The notes below the pieces were generated by a model. That model was not told where the DNA came from, ran no database searches, and was given only the letters and a program-made list of their open reading frames with translations. A DNA stretch of 64,000 nucleotides. Source: Lojkania enalia. Taxonomy: Eukaryota > Ascomycota > Dothideomycetes > Pleosporales. This document shows positions 33,192 to 44,349 of this stretch, in pieces. A program made the translations under genes and the position numbers. How positions within the stretch are numbered: the stretch's first letter is position 1; the number at the start of each line of letters is the position of its first letter. The stretch covers positions 434,001 through 498,000 of the forward strand of contig ML986595.1 of NCBI GenBank assembly GCA_010094045.1, written 5' to 3'.

Positions 33192-35228
33192 CTAATCAGG
33201 CCCACGGCGATCGAAAAGCTCAATCCATGGTTCCGCGCCGGCAATCTCAATCCTTGGCCCAGAATATCTTCCTTTCGCAGTGACTATCCACCTGACAGAT
33301 GCTAGGATGAGAGTCCCGAGATACACAACAACTGCCCAATTGAATGTCTGCACATCGACAGCCGCAACAGAGGGCCAGAATGAGAAGACGATACCAACGA
33401 TGCTGTAAGCCAGAGCGAAGATGGTAATTGGGACACCGAGAGGTCCAAGACGGAACCAGCCCCACGGAATGTTCCCTGCAGGCGTAACAAGGCGGCGCCA
33501 AAGCATTAAGAACGCAGAAATGATAAATGCAGAATAGAATCCTGCGACAGTAAGACCTGCGAATGCGCTAAAGGCTGTGATTGAAAAGAGACCAATGAGA
33601 TTGAGGATCATGGCGATGAATGATGTTACTGCTGTCGCGAAGAAGGGAAGCTTCGTGCGCTCATCAATCTTGATGAGAGTTAGTCCCAAGCCAATTTCAT
33701 TCCTTTATCTTTTGGAAAAAGCGATCTTACCTTCGAAATGAACCTTGATCCAGGAACACCGCCTTCACGGGCGAACGCCCACAACATCCTCGATGCAGTG
33801 GCTTGTAGCCCCCAGGTTCCGCAAAGACCAATGAATATAATCATGGAAATCTTCGCAAGTCAATGTTAGCTGTACGCAAAATCTTGTTCAGTTTACAACT
33901 TACCAAGGCTACTGTAGCGGGGAGGGAGTTGGTCACTTTAATAAATATAGGAATAATAGGAAATGAGAACTCAGCACCTAGATTAAATACCTCCTCAATT
34001 GAAGTTGAGAATAAAGTGAGAATAATCATTGAATAACCCAAGAGAAAGAAGCCAACAATATTGATGATCATGGCCAATGGAATAACCTTTGGCGCATTCT
34101 TGATTTCCTCCGCTAAGATAGGGTTAGCTTTGATTTTGTTTTGCTTGGCTATGGGATCAGGAATAAACTCACCAATGTGGCTTCCTGCATCCGAGCCTAT
34201 TGGCGGGTTAGCTGTTGTTTTACCCCTGTCTTGTAGAGATGTCTCACCTGCGAATCCTAGCATAATCGGAACTGCGCCGGCAAGAACCGATTGTCCCATA
34301 GTCGAAAACTCGCCGCCATTGAAGAAATTCTCAAAGACAAATGAGGCTGGCTGCTTCGGGGCAAGATATGCTAGGACAATCAAGATGATAAAGTATCCGA
34401 TGATATGGACGATGAATACCATTGACTCCAGAGCAGGGAAAATGACACCGAGATACGTATTCACGATAACACCGACCAGTACGATGGCGTAAATGACCAA
34501 AAGAGCATGCCAATTCTTGTACTCTAGAGCGTATTCCGGATGTTGTGTGAGGGCTATCGCCAATGTTAGGTTCGCGACGAGATAGGCGCTGACCGCGAAG
34601 CCGGCCTGCCATGCGATAGTAGAAACCCAGCCAGTGATGTAGGACAGAAAATTTGCAAGCCTTGGAGGTGCAAGAATTGCGACCCAGTTGAACTGCCCTC
34701 CCGAAAGCGGGATCCTGGGATATCATCAGTGTTGTAAACGGGATGCCAGGAGGATGACGTGGATTGACATACATTGAGGCCATCTCTGCCATTACGACTG
34801 TCTGTGACAGAACACCTACGAAGACTATCGGATAGGCAGTAATCATTCCACTTGGTCCACCATTGAAGAGTGATGGTTGAATGCCACTGAGCTCTGATTA
34901 ATATTGTCGTGGCAATTGAATACTGTGCGCTTACAGAAGAACCCCTTCCCATGATAGCACTATGATACTGTCAATGTAATTGTTTCCTAGCGTTGAAGTT
35001 GGTAGATACTACTCACTCAACGCTGTGCTCAATCCGAGGACGGAGAGTAGGTTGAAGTTCCTCTGTTTTAGTCAGAATCTGACTACTGGGACGGATTGTC
35101 TAGTCAAGTATACGAACCTTGAACTGTTGTTTCTTGCCAAACCGGGCAATGTTCGCCTCATCGCCAGGCTTGCTAGACATTGATGGGCTCGCATCTCGTA
35201 CTGAGGCGACATGTTCGCTACCACCCAT
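33192..35228 (-). CDS. APC-superfamily permease, GABA/choline type
   Basis: Nine exons: 35228-35118, 35062-35017, 34959-34935, 34886-34773, 34714-34248, 34196-34173, 34112-33904, 33850-33731 and 33668-33192. The join keeps frame throughout and gives 531 codons, 530 residues, normal for the family. Markers: LSWEGVLLG in helix 1, LFNGGPSGMITAYP, IPLSGGQFNWVA, MLGFAGSDAGSHIAEEIKNA built across a 24-nt microexon, ASRMLWAFAREGGVPGS, and about 12 hydrophobic helices. Such plasma-membrane permeases import GABA, choline or other amines. Two neighbouring introns (34247-34197, 34172-34113) are multiples of three and stopless, so retention would go unnoticed by frame alone. It is divergent from the Pth11-like gene. 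Confidence 0.88.
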
Positions 35229-35625
35229 CGTGAATAGAGATTCTTAACTGAGGCGTAGAGTCGCACGAAGGAGACTTAGAGAACTGTGGATGAGCGATCT
35301 AGCAGAACATTCCCGGAAATCGAGTGGTAGGTGCTCAAGGGCAAGTCCTGCGCTTTGCAAACCGGCCAGCCGGAGCCCTCATTTTAAGGGATTCCCTTAG
35401 CTGCATGTCAGCCTGTCAAGGATGGGGCTCCATGGGTCCCCAGTCCATGGCTCATAACCAAACTAGCACACAGGCTCCAATAATCCAATCGCAAATATAC
35501 AGTGGCGGCTGCCGGCGTTTCCCAAACCGGTTGAATCATTTTCTTTAAACCCTCGCCTCGACTTCGCGTCAAACGCCACTGCGGCCCGGCTTCTTTTGAC
35601 CTTTCCCCGATCAATCATCAGCACA
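35229..35625. promoter_or_regulatory. Divergent promoter, permease and Pth11-like gene
   Basis: 397 bp between divergent starts. It has CCAAT-like words at about 35477 and 35487 (tccaataatccaatc) and a palindrome AACCGGTT at 35525-35532, a form recognised by some Zn2Cys6 regulators. Binding is inferred. Confidence 0.4.
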
Positions 35626-36870
35626 ATGTCGTCTTCAGAACCACTTATGTCGCCTAGCAATAATGTCACTCCTGATCACCGTGGGCCAGTTGTCGATGTA
35701 TCAATTTGGATATTCTTCGTTCTGTCTGGTCTTTCCGTCGTTTCTAAAGTGCTAACAAAGCTGGCGCGTGCGAGTAGCGAAATCAGTTTGCGAAAACTTC
35801 AAATCGATGACTTCGTGCTTTCTTTAACACAGGCGAGTAATTAGCTGTCCAGGATGGCTTTCGATATTCTGATGGTTTCGCCAGGTTTTAGCCCTCGGGA
35901 CCACGATTTCGATTTCCCGTCAGGTTGCCGCGGGGTTAGGAACTCCTCTCGAGACTCTTAGCGAGGCGTCTATTGCTGGCTATGAAAAGGTGTGTTGCGG
36001 CAGAGCCATGTTCTGTGTCAGTTCGAAGACTGACTGTCGCAATGTAGGCAGCGTATGCATCGCAGTTGCTGTACGTCTGCGCATTGTGCGCGGCAAATTC
36101 AGCGGCCATAATCTTTGGGCTCATGCTTCAACCGAGCAAGAATCACCAGCTGTATTTAAAAGCCACCCAGGGTTTCGGTTTCGTATGGTTGATGTGAGAG
36201 AGCATTGAATTGTCCTCATTAGACCCGAATTAGACTGATAAGCTTGACAGCGTATCAATCTTTGGTATTGCTTTCCAGTGTAAACTTCCACAGCCGTGGG
36301 CCCTTCTGAGAAACCAATGCTTCGATCAGGTAAGGCTGACTACAGAACAATGAAAAAAAGCACCCTCTGATGACCCAATGAATTCAGAGAGCCTTCTGGG
36401 CTTTTGTTGAAGCGACTAATCTAGCAACAAACTTCGCAATTACCGTTGTTCTGATCGCGATAGTATGGGGCTTGCAGATGAAAACACCCAAGACTAAATA
36501 CCTTCTTGCTTTGGTTTTCGGGACGCGTTCATTGTACGAGAATGCGTGGCTACAATAAGATAAACCGCTAATTAGGGCCAGATTGATCATCCCCGTCGCA
36601 TTCAAGCTTTCGTATATGTTTCATAGAGGACTCACACACGACACTGGAAATTGGAATCCGACTTCAGACAGCGTGGAGGAGGTCATTCTGACATCAGTCA
36701 TCATGAACGCTAGCATCGCAATTGCCTGCTTACCATTCATGAAGACCCTCATGGAATCTCTCCAGCCCGGCTGGTCCACTGGTCAGGTACGTCCTGGTGT
36801 TGGATACGACATCATGGTCACCAAGACGTTTGAAAACTCGAGCTACCCACTAAGCGGCCTGAGCAGGTGA
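35626..36870 (+). CDS. Pth11-like / rhodopsin-domain seven-helix membrane protein
   Basis: Six exons: 35626-35832, 35885-35989, 36048-36193, 36251-36329, 36388-36533 and 36576-36870, giving 326 codons, 325 residues. It has the seven hydrophobic helices and family words of fungal integral membrane proteins of the rhodopsin/Pth11 group: DDFVLSL, RQVAAGLGTPLETL, a middle helix VSIFGIAFQCKLPQPWAL, NLATNFAITVVLIAIVWGLQ, and ACLPFMKTLMESLQPGWSTG near the end. Pth11 itself is a surface sensor in a rice pathogen; most relatives have no known role. No CFEM domain is present. The first intron is best joined as GC-AG (35833-35884); a GT-AG choice (35837-35891) is possible and changes only a few residues. 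It shares a promoter with the permease. Confidence 0.85.
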
Positions 36871-38246
36871 GGGAGAGCTCGGCCCGAATAGGAAATCATT
36901 CAAGTGTATATACAGGTGCCCGGGGCAGTTCGCGTTGAAATGAGTGTATGTATGCGCACGCAATCTCCTAAAACGTTCCATCTAAGTCTTGAGTCCAGAG
37001 TTAGACATGTCCGTCTAATCATCTTGGTGATTTCCGCTTGAATCACGACGCGCACAAGTCTGGAAGCTGCCAGCTCTGCGTTAATGAATCGCATGGCATC
37101 CCGGGATAGTTCATTTCGAGGCATTTGGCAATTGGTCACTTGAGCAGACAGCCAGTCGAAGTGGTTCCACGGATGAAGTGGTGACACCGGTCCCTGGCCC
37201 AGGCTTGCACGGTTCTGTATGCCGGGGCCGGACCAAGCGTTGTTGAGAGTTCCACGGTGTCCATGCACATGGCGACAGAAGAATTGGATCTATGCAGTTC
37301 GAAATTGAGCTGGCTCTAGACGATAAGGTTTCGACGGCGGCTGCAGCTCGTCTCGACTAGCGTACTTTGAGTCTAATGGCTCGCGTATGGATTAAGCTTA
37401 TGTACTGGCAAAACTTGGCGGCAACTACCACTCACCAGCGCTCTGCGGATATGAATGGATTGTTGCTTTTGATGCCTTGCTGCACTATTCTTTGCGCTGT
37501 GCCGGCGTCTCTTGCCGCCGAGGGCCGCAATGCAGTGCTGAGCTTCTGGTTCGGCACGCGTCAGTGCACGACATGACGAATATTGATGCGAACAGGCACG
37601 GCTGGGAAAACACCACAGCAGCCGGCCCAGGCCTTCGGGAGGATGGCGAGGGCGAAATTGCCGCAGGAATGAGCGGAATGCAACACTGACACGCGCAATA
37701 TTCATAAATGGCAGGCAACCAAACGCCCTGCTTTATCCGGGCCAATGACCAAAACGCCGGCACGAGTCGTATCGTGGACGGCCATTGCTACGCCGCACGC
37801 AAGCCTTCTCTGCGGGCGAAGATCGGCGAGACAGCGGGCATTTTTTGCAGTGGGGGTCCCCGTAAGCTGCGGAAACAGCAGTCATCGCCGTCTGAGGGCG
37901 TTTCGCTCTTCTTGCAACGGAGGTCGAGCTGCTGTGTTCGTAGAACGCACAGCCCTTTGGCCTGTGTGCCCGTCCGTCTGCCGGGCCCGCTCGAGCACAC
38001 GGAGCTGTCACGAGCCTTCGACTTCCGATTGGGCGTGTGCTGGATGCCCTCTCCGGCACGGCTTTTACTTTGAGCCGTGCAGTTGCTCTTCTGAACAAAG
38101 GCCCGTCCCGTCCCCTGTCGAGCCCCCGCGCCATCCCGTCCCTCGTCGGCCTTGCCGTCCGCACCGGCTGGTCCGAGTTCCCTCCCGCGCCACTCTCTAC
38201 TCCCCCACACCAGGCATCTGCGTCTTCGCGCTCTCGACTTGCCGCC
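36871..38246. other. Intergenic region with GC-rich block
   Basis: About 1.4 kb. From 37700 to 38240 composition is GC-rich and long frames are open on both strands, which reflects composition rather than genes. One of these frames runs into the GNAT start in phase (from 38037) and could lengthen that protein by 70 residues, but reads as leader sequence. No tRNA or element seen. Confidence 0.5.
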
Positions 38247-39047
38247 ATGACCCTCAGAGTAGAGCCGGCACACAACGAAGACTTGATAAAGATCGTCCCC
38301 ATCATTTTCGACGCATACGCAGGAAAGCATCCGTATATCAACGCAGTATTCCCTAACAACTTAACCGAAGATGGCCAAGAAAAGGCGCTGAAGAGAATCA
38401 TCGGCATCGGAGCCAGCAGCGAAACCTCGCAATGGGAGAAAGTCGTTGACACGGCTACCGACCAAATAATCGGAGCCGCCATGTGGCTCATCTACAGAGA
38501 GAAGAAGCCTGAGGCGCACCATCTAGATGGGCCTGACGGCACTTGGGACAGCGACGCTGACAAGGAGTATGCACAACAGTTGTACAAGTCCTACGCAGCG
38601 GAAGAACAAGCATTCTGGAATTCGAATCATCTGCCATTAATGAGTACGTAATCGTTTCCCTATTCTTGATTGGGAGGGAGGCCGCAGTCGACCCAAAGTT
38701 CGGAGAGCAGGTAGATTGAAATATCACGCAGGTATCAACGCCATGGTCGTACTACGAAAGCATCAATTTAGAGGCGCTGCTTCGTTGTTGATGAAATCGG
38801 GACTGAAAATGGCCGATGAGGTCGGCGCAGCTGTGAGTTATACCTAAAAAATATGGATTCACTATATCTTTCGACTCATGTCCGTCTGCAGTGCATTGTT
38901 ATCTCAACAGACGAAGCGCGATGGCTCTATGAGAAAGCAGGCTTCGTTGTTGATAAACATGTGACATTGCCTGTTCCAGAGAAGTTTGCTGATCGTCCTA
39001 AGGTGCGATTTTTTTACATGCATCGAGATAGGAGAGCACCCGAGTGA
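38247..39047 (+). CDS. GNAT-family N-acetyltransferase
   Basis: Three exons, 38247-38643, 38732-38832 and 38892-39047; introns 38644-38731 and 38833-38891. The join gives 218 codons, 217 residues. MTLRVEPAHNEDLIKIVPII opens a GNAT fold; VGAA-MWLIY-type strand IIGAAMWLIYREK follows. The acetyl-CoA loop is LRKHQFRGAASLLM, with the Q/R-x-x-G-x-A pattern, then ISTDEARWLYEKAGFVV, the typical GNAT motif B. The acceptor substrate is unknown; many such fungal enzymes act on small molecules. The first start after the GC-rich leader was chosen (GCCATGA). Confidence 0.87.
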
Positions 39048-39828
39048 GTATGGTTCGTGTTAGTAGATGCAAACTCCGAATCGTCCGGGGCTATCAGCTG
39101 CTAGTATGGGTTGTATATCGAGCTGGGAGTCCGCACTGCTTTTCTGAACCCAAGTTTGAGGCTCTGAGGGTGGCTGGATCTAGCCAAATGGGTCCAGGAA
39201 TAGATCGAGTCAGGGTAGTAGTTTCGTACGGAGGTCGTAACTCCGTACCCAGATGCCTCGTATTCCACATCTTTTGCACAACTCCGTACTGCCTCAAGTC
39301 GAATAATCCATGCGATCCTTCAAATCCTCTCTATGATCTGAAGCAGCGGTCCAACCTGGCCGGGACTGATATGATGGTTTGACTGAATTCTGCTTTGGAT
39401 ATTTACATATATCCTACAGGACCGTAGGAACTGGGACTAGAATAGTGAATCTTTCTTATACGAGACGTCGAAAATCCCGGCGCGGATTGTGGCTTTCCGA
39501 ATCAATCTAAGATCATTCCCCTCTCCATAATATGGGTAGGGCAGAATGATATCAGGAATAGTAACAGAAGGATTTAGAACCTGGACGATCGAGCGGGAAG
39601 AGTGCGTAACCGGAATTGGCTGCAGCACAGTAACGTCACGGGGTGTCACAAAAGGTACCTATCCCATGCCCTTCCTAGCTAAAATAGGTATAAATCGTGT
39701 GTATTGCAACATGAGCGTCTACGCGTAACTATTCCTGTCAATTTCTCCCGTATCTAAATCTCCATTCAAATGACGCTACCAGTGCCCCGCCACCTTGATG
39801 GACGCACTACCCTTCCTCCTACTGGCCT
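39048..39828. other. Intergenic, no gene seen
   Basis: About 780 bp. A short inverted-looking tract, cgtacggaggtcgtaactccgtac, at about 39227-39250 can form a stem (gtacggag with ctccgtac), possibly a terminator-like hairpin or small inverted repeat. Nothing coding is convincing. Confidence 0.45.
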
Positions 39829-40049
39829 TCATTTTGGTGGGGCAGGAGGGGTCAAGATCCGAGCATCAGCTGGTTCTCCTTCTGGAGTCTCGGGAAGGTG
39901 GACTGCCCCGTAACTATCCAAAGTGGTTCCTATCCTATGTTAGCACTCTGATGAGGCCTCAAAAGTAAATCACACGTACCTGGAACAGGTGCAGCAAAGG
40001 TGGATAATGCCATCAAGGAAAGTACACTGAGAGCCGCAAGCAAATTCAT
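39829..40049 (-). CDS. Small secreted peptide, 56 residues, unknown
   Basis: Two exons, 40049-39980 and 39929-39829; intron 39979-39930 (GTACGTG...GGATAG, 50 nt, with CTAAC). The join gives 57 codons, 56 residues. The start MNLLAALSVLSLMALSTFAA is a textbook signal peptide with a cleavage-like site, followed by a 36-residue mature part with no cysteine. It is rich in Pro, Glu and Thr and has one Tyr (LDSYGAVHLPE). There is no dibasic Kex2 site and no repeat. No family is recognised. It lies head to head with the UstYa-type oxidase gene 694 bp away. That partnership is how fungal ribosomal-peptide precursors are often placed, but the linkage is the only support. The exact acceptor was chosen because it keeps a natural reading to the stop. 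Confidence 0.6.
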
Positions 40050-40743
40050 GATGTCTCTTTGCAATTGGTTTCGTACGACAATGTAGTGCTGATGAGTGCG
40101 TAGTGGAAGATTGGGTTTGAAAGGTAGAGGGAACCAGAGAGGTCACGAAAGTATCGAACCACCAGAGACCCTTCAGAGGATATATACTTCGCCTTTTTTT
40201 ATCGCGAATCCTATATCTCACTCTCCGGAAGGAGTAATAAACGGCGTATAGACCATCCGTCAAATGCGGGGCAGTGTCATGCTTAGCTCTGAGCACAGTT
40301 GCCTTTTGCTCTGGAGAACCAATACCATCGCTGTTCCCAGGATATTATGCAAGAATATACTCCGGGCATCGGCCGTCACATGTCCTAGGGTCTGAATTCA
40401 ATTTATATATATGAGAGAAACACTCCTGCGCTACAAAAACTTGGCCAATAGGGTATGAAGAGCGGGGCTTATGATACGAAATATTAGGGGAAGGCCGCTG
40501 AGACATAGCATCCTACCCGGGTATTGGGTATCAGTGTGCTGACTGGTGTCTGACGCGGATTAATATATGGAGGGTGTTGGTCATGCTCGCGCGAAACGGG
40601 TAATCATGTTGGTTGGCCGATGGCGGGGTAGTTGGGTACTTCTTTGGTCTACTGCTCCATCCTAGATACTAGAGAGATCCAGGTCATCAATCTCAACCCG
40701 AGAAATCTTTAGGGAACCTCTTTTTTAACCATTATTGATACTT
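40050..40743. promoter_or_regulatory. Divergent promoter, secreted peptide and UstYa gene
   Basis: 694 bp shared by the peptide and oxidase genes. It contains the palindrome TACCCGGGTA at 40514-40523, a CGG-inverted form of the kind bound by Zn2Cys6 regulators, and a second related gggta word 4 bp on. An AT-rich stretch near 40400 (aatttatatatatg) is a TATA-like candidate. Confidence 0.4.
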
Positions 40744-41769
40744 ATGATGGCCAGAGTGGATGAACAGAAGTATTCGTTACTGGGGGACGAAGAAAGTCAT
40801 GAGCAGCAGTCGTTCGAACCTACAAAGAAGCCGGGTTTACCTCAGTGCTATAGGTGGGCATGGCCATTATTGGTCATATCGTTGGTTTACTCTTTACTCC
40901 TTACGGGATATGTGCTGCATCCAATTTCCAGGCCGAACGCTCAGCTACCATGGAGTGCGTATTATTAAACTACTTGGGCAGCTGCAAAGCAACAACTAAC
41001 TTGAAATATAGCGCCTGCAATGGATGGAAAGGCAGTAGAGTATAAATTAGAGGATATTGCAAATTTTCCAAGCTCGATATATTCTAGCTCGCCATCGCCG
41101 GAGGTGGACGAGGCATGGGAGAGACTTATTCAGCGTGAGTTAGGCCGTGGTACGGTTGATTGGAATATAATTCTCTAACAAAGCTCAATTAGCTCTATAT
41201 TATCCTGCGACCAAGGAAGAGCTTGAGCGAAATGGAGATGATCCAGATGTCATCATCCGACTGAAGGAAGGCGGGTACTTTGCCACACTAGGCATATACC
41301 ACGAACTGCATTGCATGGTCCGTATAAATATGGCCTCGAGCTGTATTTTCAAAAAATTTGCTTACATTCTCCAAGCGACGAATGTACTGGCATCTCCACG
41401 AGGAACATTACTTCCCGAACCGCTCCGAAGCCGCCAAGCGAGGAGAAATTGCTCACCTCCGTTCGTTTAAACCACCCTCCCCCTCCAATCGTACAAATTT
41501 TTAACTGCCCGCTAGGACACTGCATTGAATTAACGTTACGAACCTTCAAATGCACACCTAACACCGCTCTGTATTCCTTCCATTATGACCCAAAGCGTGA
41601 TACTGAGCCTTTCATAATCTCGACCGGTCAAAGAAATTGCATAAACTGGGATTTGTTCCATAGCTGGGCGAAGAATAGGGCTGTGGCTTATGATCCCCAG
41701 CCAGAGTTACTAGCGCCGGCATCAGTGTTTAGAGAGATGCATCTACCGGATCCGGTATCAAAGTGGTGA
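40744..41769 (+). CDS. UstYa-family (DUF3328) oxidase
   Basis: Five exons: 40744-40954, 41012-41134, 41193-41317, 41376-41460 and 41516-41769; the join gives 266 codons, 265 residues, the usual size. Layout: cytosolic tail, one membrane helix (WPLLVISLVYSLLLTGYVLH, residues 40-59), WTPAM and the PSPEVDEAWERL segment, then both diagnostic metal-binding motifs, HELHC (exon 3) and HLRHC (formed across the last junction, followed by IELTLRTFKC). Family members modify ribosomal peptides oxidatively: UstYa/UstYb cyclise ustiloxin, and relatives act on cyclochlorotine and phomopsins. Later motif words are NTALYSFHYD and CINWDLFHSW. All introns are short GT-AG. It is divergent from the secreted peptide gene. 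Confidence 0.9.
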
Positions 41770-42415
41770 TCTCCACTACGGTTTATGACAGCTAGTCCTT
41801 TGAAACGGCTAGCTAATCCAAAATTTTTGACTGTTGCTGACTAGCCAAATCAAGGACAATTTGGACAGTGAAAGACTAGCCGAGAAACTATAGCGTCTAC
41901 TTAATCTGACTACAGATTTTGCACTCTTGGAGGAATTATATGTATCCATTAGGTAATGCGAAACTTGAAAAATATAATTTATGATCACTATGGTCTCGGC
42001 ACGCTAACTTTGTGTAATTTTTCACCTTTTCGACACTCTATGGCAAAATTCGTATTTACAGCTTCATGTTGAAGTGTTTATCATATTGATTTTGCTATAA
42101 TCATTGGGACACATACTCTATCTTCAACAGTACAAGAAGGATTTCGGTATTCCCTAGCGAATCATATATCATTGAAACTAATGCAGAGGAACGAAGTCCG
42201 ACTCAACCTTTTGAAGAGTTGCAAGGTGGCCTGGAGTGTCTTGAGATTCGGTAAATCTTGAAGCCAATGCCGCAATGCTCCTTTTTAGAGTAAAAAGTTC
42301 TAAGTGGCTTATACCCACGAACAATTTTAAAAGAAACCCGACTCCGAACTCGACTCTCCACAGGATATAGTAAGTAATAGAAACCACGCATAAAATGCTA
42401 TCTAAGTCTCCGCTC
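41770..42415. other. Convergent gap, no gene
   Basis: About 650 bp, AT-rich, between the UstYa stop and the stop of the four-helix membrane protein. A short direct repeat of gctagtc/tagccaa words (41791-41880) was noticed; function unknown. Confidence 0.4.
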
Positions 42416-43210
42416 TCAGATCTTCGAATACGACACTTTCTTCCTCGCGGCCAGCATCCCCCACCCCACCGTAGCCGAAGATGCAAGCTCGACGGTGCCC
42501 ATTAATAGGACGGCCCACCAGGCATACCTTAACTCGCCACAGAGGACATGCATATTTCCAATTTGCATACTAAGCGCCTCGTTATTTTGATGTCTGCATA
42601 CGTACGAGACTAAGTTGAAATGCATAGCGTCATTCGCATCATCGGATTTGTAGTAGGCGCCGGCTACTAACCACAGAATAGTGCAAATCATCGATACGAT
42701 GGCGGTTGCCAGGTTGCCAATATTGGTCACGCGGCGAACCTTGTTAATCATTAGCACTCACAACGCAAACTGGTAGGAGAAACGACGTGGAATGAAGAAA
42801 CTCACCGCTTTTGAGAAACTTGCAATGATGATAGTTATACTCAGTAGTGTTGCAATGGATGCAACTATCAGCAGTACATATGTTGGCTTCATCTTCATGT
42901 TCCGCAGCCACACTTTCATGGAGATGTTCCCGGCTTTCACCGTTACGAATTCGTCTTTTGTGGATTGATATACGCCTACCGCATGGCCAAGGACGCCTAC
43001 GATACTGGCAGAAACCAGGAGAGATATGAAACGCAAAACAAGACGAATTCGTGAGATGAGTCGATCGGTACGAGGGTCTATAGAGGTGCTTTTCTCCGAT
43101 AGGTTTGGAGTTGACGATTGGTATGCATCGTATTCTGTTCCCAAACGCGTGGTTTCGTACGGCTCATAGTCATTATCGAGAGGTTGGACGGATTTGTTGA
43201 GACTGTCCAT
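42416..43210 (-). CDS. Four-helix membrane protein, MARVEL-like layout
   Basis: Two exons, 43210-42806 and 42739-42416; intron 42805-42740 (GTGAGT...AACAAG). The join gives 243 codons, 242 residues. A 50-residue hydrophilic N-terminus (MDSLNKSVQPLDNDYEPYET) precedes four hydrophobic helices, including FISLLVSASIVGVLGHAVGV, LLIVASIATLLSITIIIASF, IVSMICTILWLVAGAYY and AWWAVLLMGTVELASSATVG. Two Cys (YVCRHQN, HVLCGEL) lie in the last loop and may pair. The layout resembles fungal MARVEL-domain proteins, but no signature is decisive. A longer start at 43279 is in frame. The gene sits beside the UstYa locus; a shared role is speculation. Confidence 0.75.
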
Positions 43211-44349
43211 GCTGAAGAAGTAGGAGGTGTTGAAGAGGAGATATGTGATGGTTGGAGAGTCGATGGTAGCTGTGTCCATGCGGAGGAGGGTCAGGGTTTC
43301 AATTTACTCAAAGGATCCCCAGGGAATGCGATAACTATTAATATCAGTATTCTCGTCATTCTAAGTCCATTTCTGATTGCCTCCAGCTCATACCTTGCAC
43401 CGGAGTACCTCGCCGAACGAGACCCTTGTCGTAGTGCTGCCAAGCCTCAGCCTCAGCGGCCCGTAACTTAGCGCGGGCGCACCGCCTTATAGTAGCGGCT
43501 GCCGTCTGTACACGCCTTGAATCTGGGTCTCTGTGCTTTCAAGGTCATGTTGCTTGTGGGCGTCGGCTGTAAGCGCAGGCCTGCGTTTGGTTAGGGATGT
43601 GACTATCCTCTGTGCCTTCGATTTGAGCCAATCAGGAGGCTGTAGGGCGCGTGAGTTCGTTCGAAGTGGGTAAATAGGATATTCTTTATTCCCTCATCTC
43701 CTATGTTGTGAAAATGACCACGACTACGGATATTCGGCCCAATTACCTGCGGTGTAGAGGGACCAAGAGCTGAAATGGAGAAATTCTATCCCTACCTATC
43801 AGTGCGGTGGAATGCTTTGAGTGTTACATCGACCCCGCACTTGCTAGCCTTGTCGTAAGACGACGGCATACTAGGGCTTTAGCGCCAAACTACGTTATTC
43901 CAGATATGGGCTCTACACGACGAAGCTAAGCCCTATCACTGGCCAGTAGACCGCATTTGGCGTATTCCGAGCCCTAGTCCTCCGATGCTAAGCATGTACG
44001 GCCACAACAATTTCAGCCTTGAATTCAGGACTGCAGAATGTCTTCGGCGACTACTGTGAGACTCCTTATTTGTAGATGGTGGAGCAGCAAAGCCTCGCGG
44101 CCTAGAGGATTCTAGCGGTAAGGAATGTTGAAGCGTGCCGTTATTCCTGGAATTCGGTCCATATATGACGCCCTCTGTTTGCGACTCGACGCCTCATCAT
44201 CACCAATTGGCACGACATACTCCTTATTTACTTTATACGGTATCTAAGCCCGAAAGTCCTATCTTTCTTGTATATATTTTGAAGGTCACCTGTTCAACCG
44301 TTTCACTTCCTTCAAGTTCTGGCAGCTATAGACGTTAACTCTTACGACA
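43211..44349. other. Intergenic, no gene seen
   Basis: About 1.1 kb between divergent genes. Contains promoter DNA for both. No frame of interest. A gccctatcactggcc-like repeat pair of agccctagtcc / actagggcttagcg words occurs near 43880-43980 in inverted orientation. Confidence 0.4.

Noticed and set aside
37733..38491. Long minus-strand frame of about 250 codons
   Set aside because: It overlaps the GNAT gene on the other strand in a GC-rich block where all frames are long; no domain or codon support.
39829..40049. Classical dikaritin precursor (repeated cores between KR sites)
   Set aside because: The product has no repeats and no dibasic sites; only position and secretion support a peptide-pathway role, so it was not labelled as a RiPP precursor.
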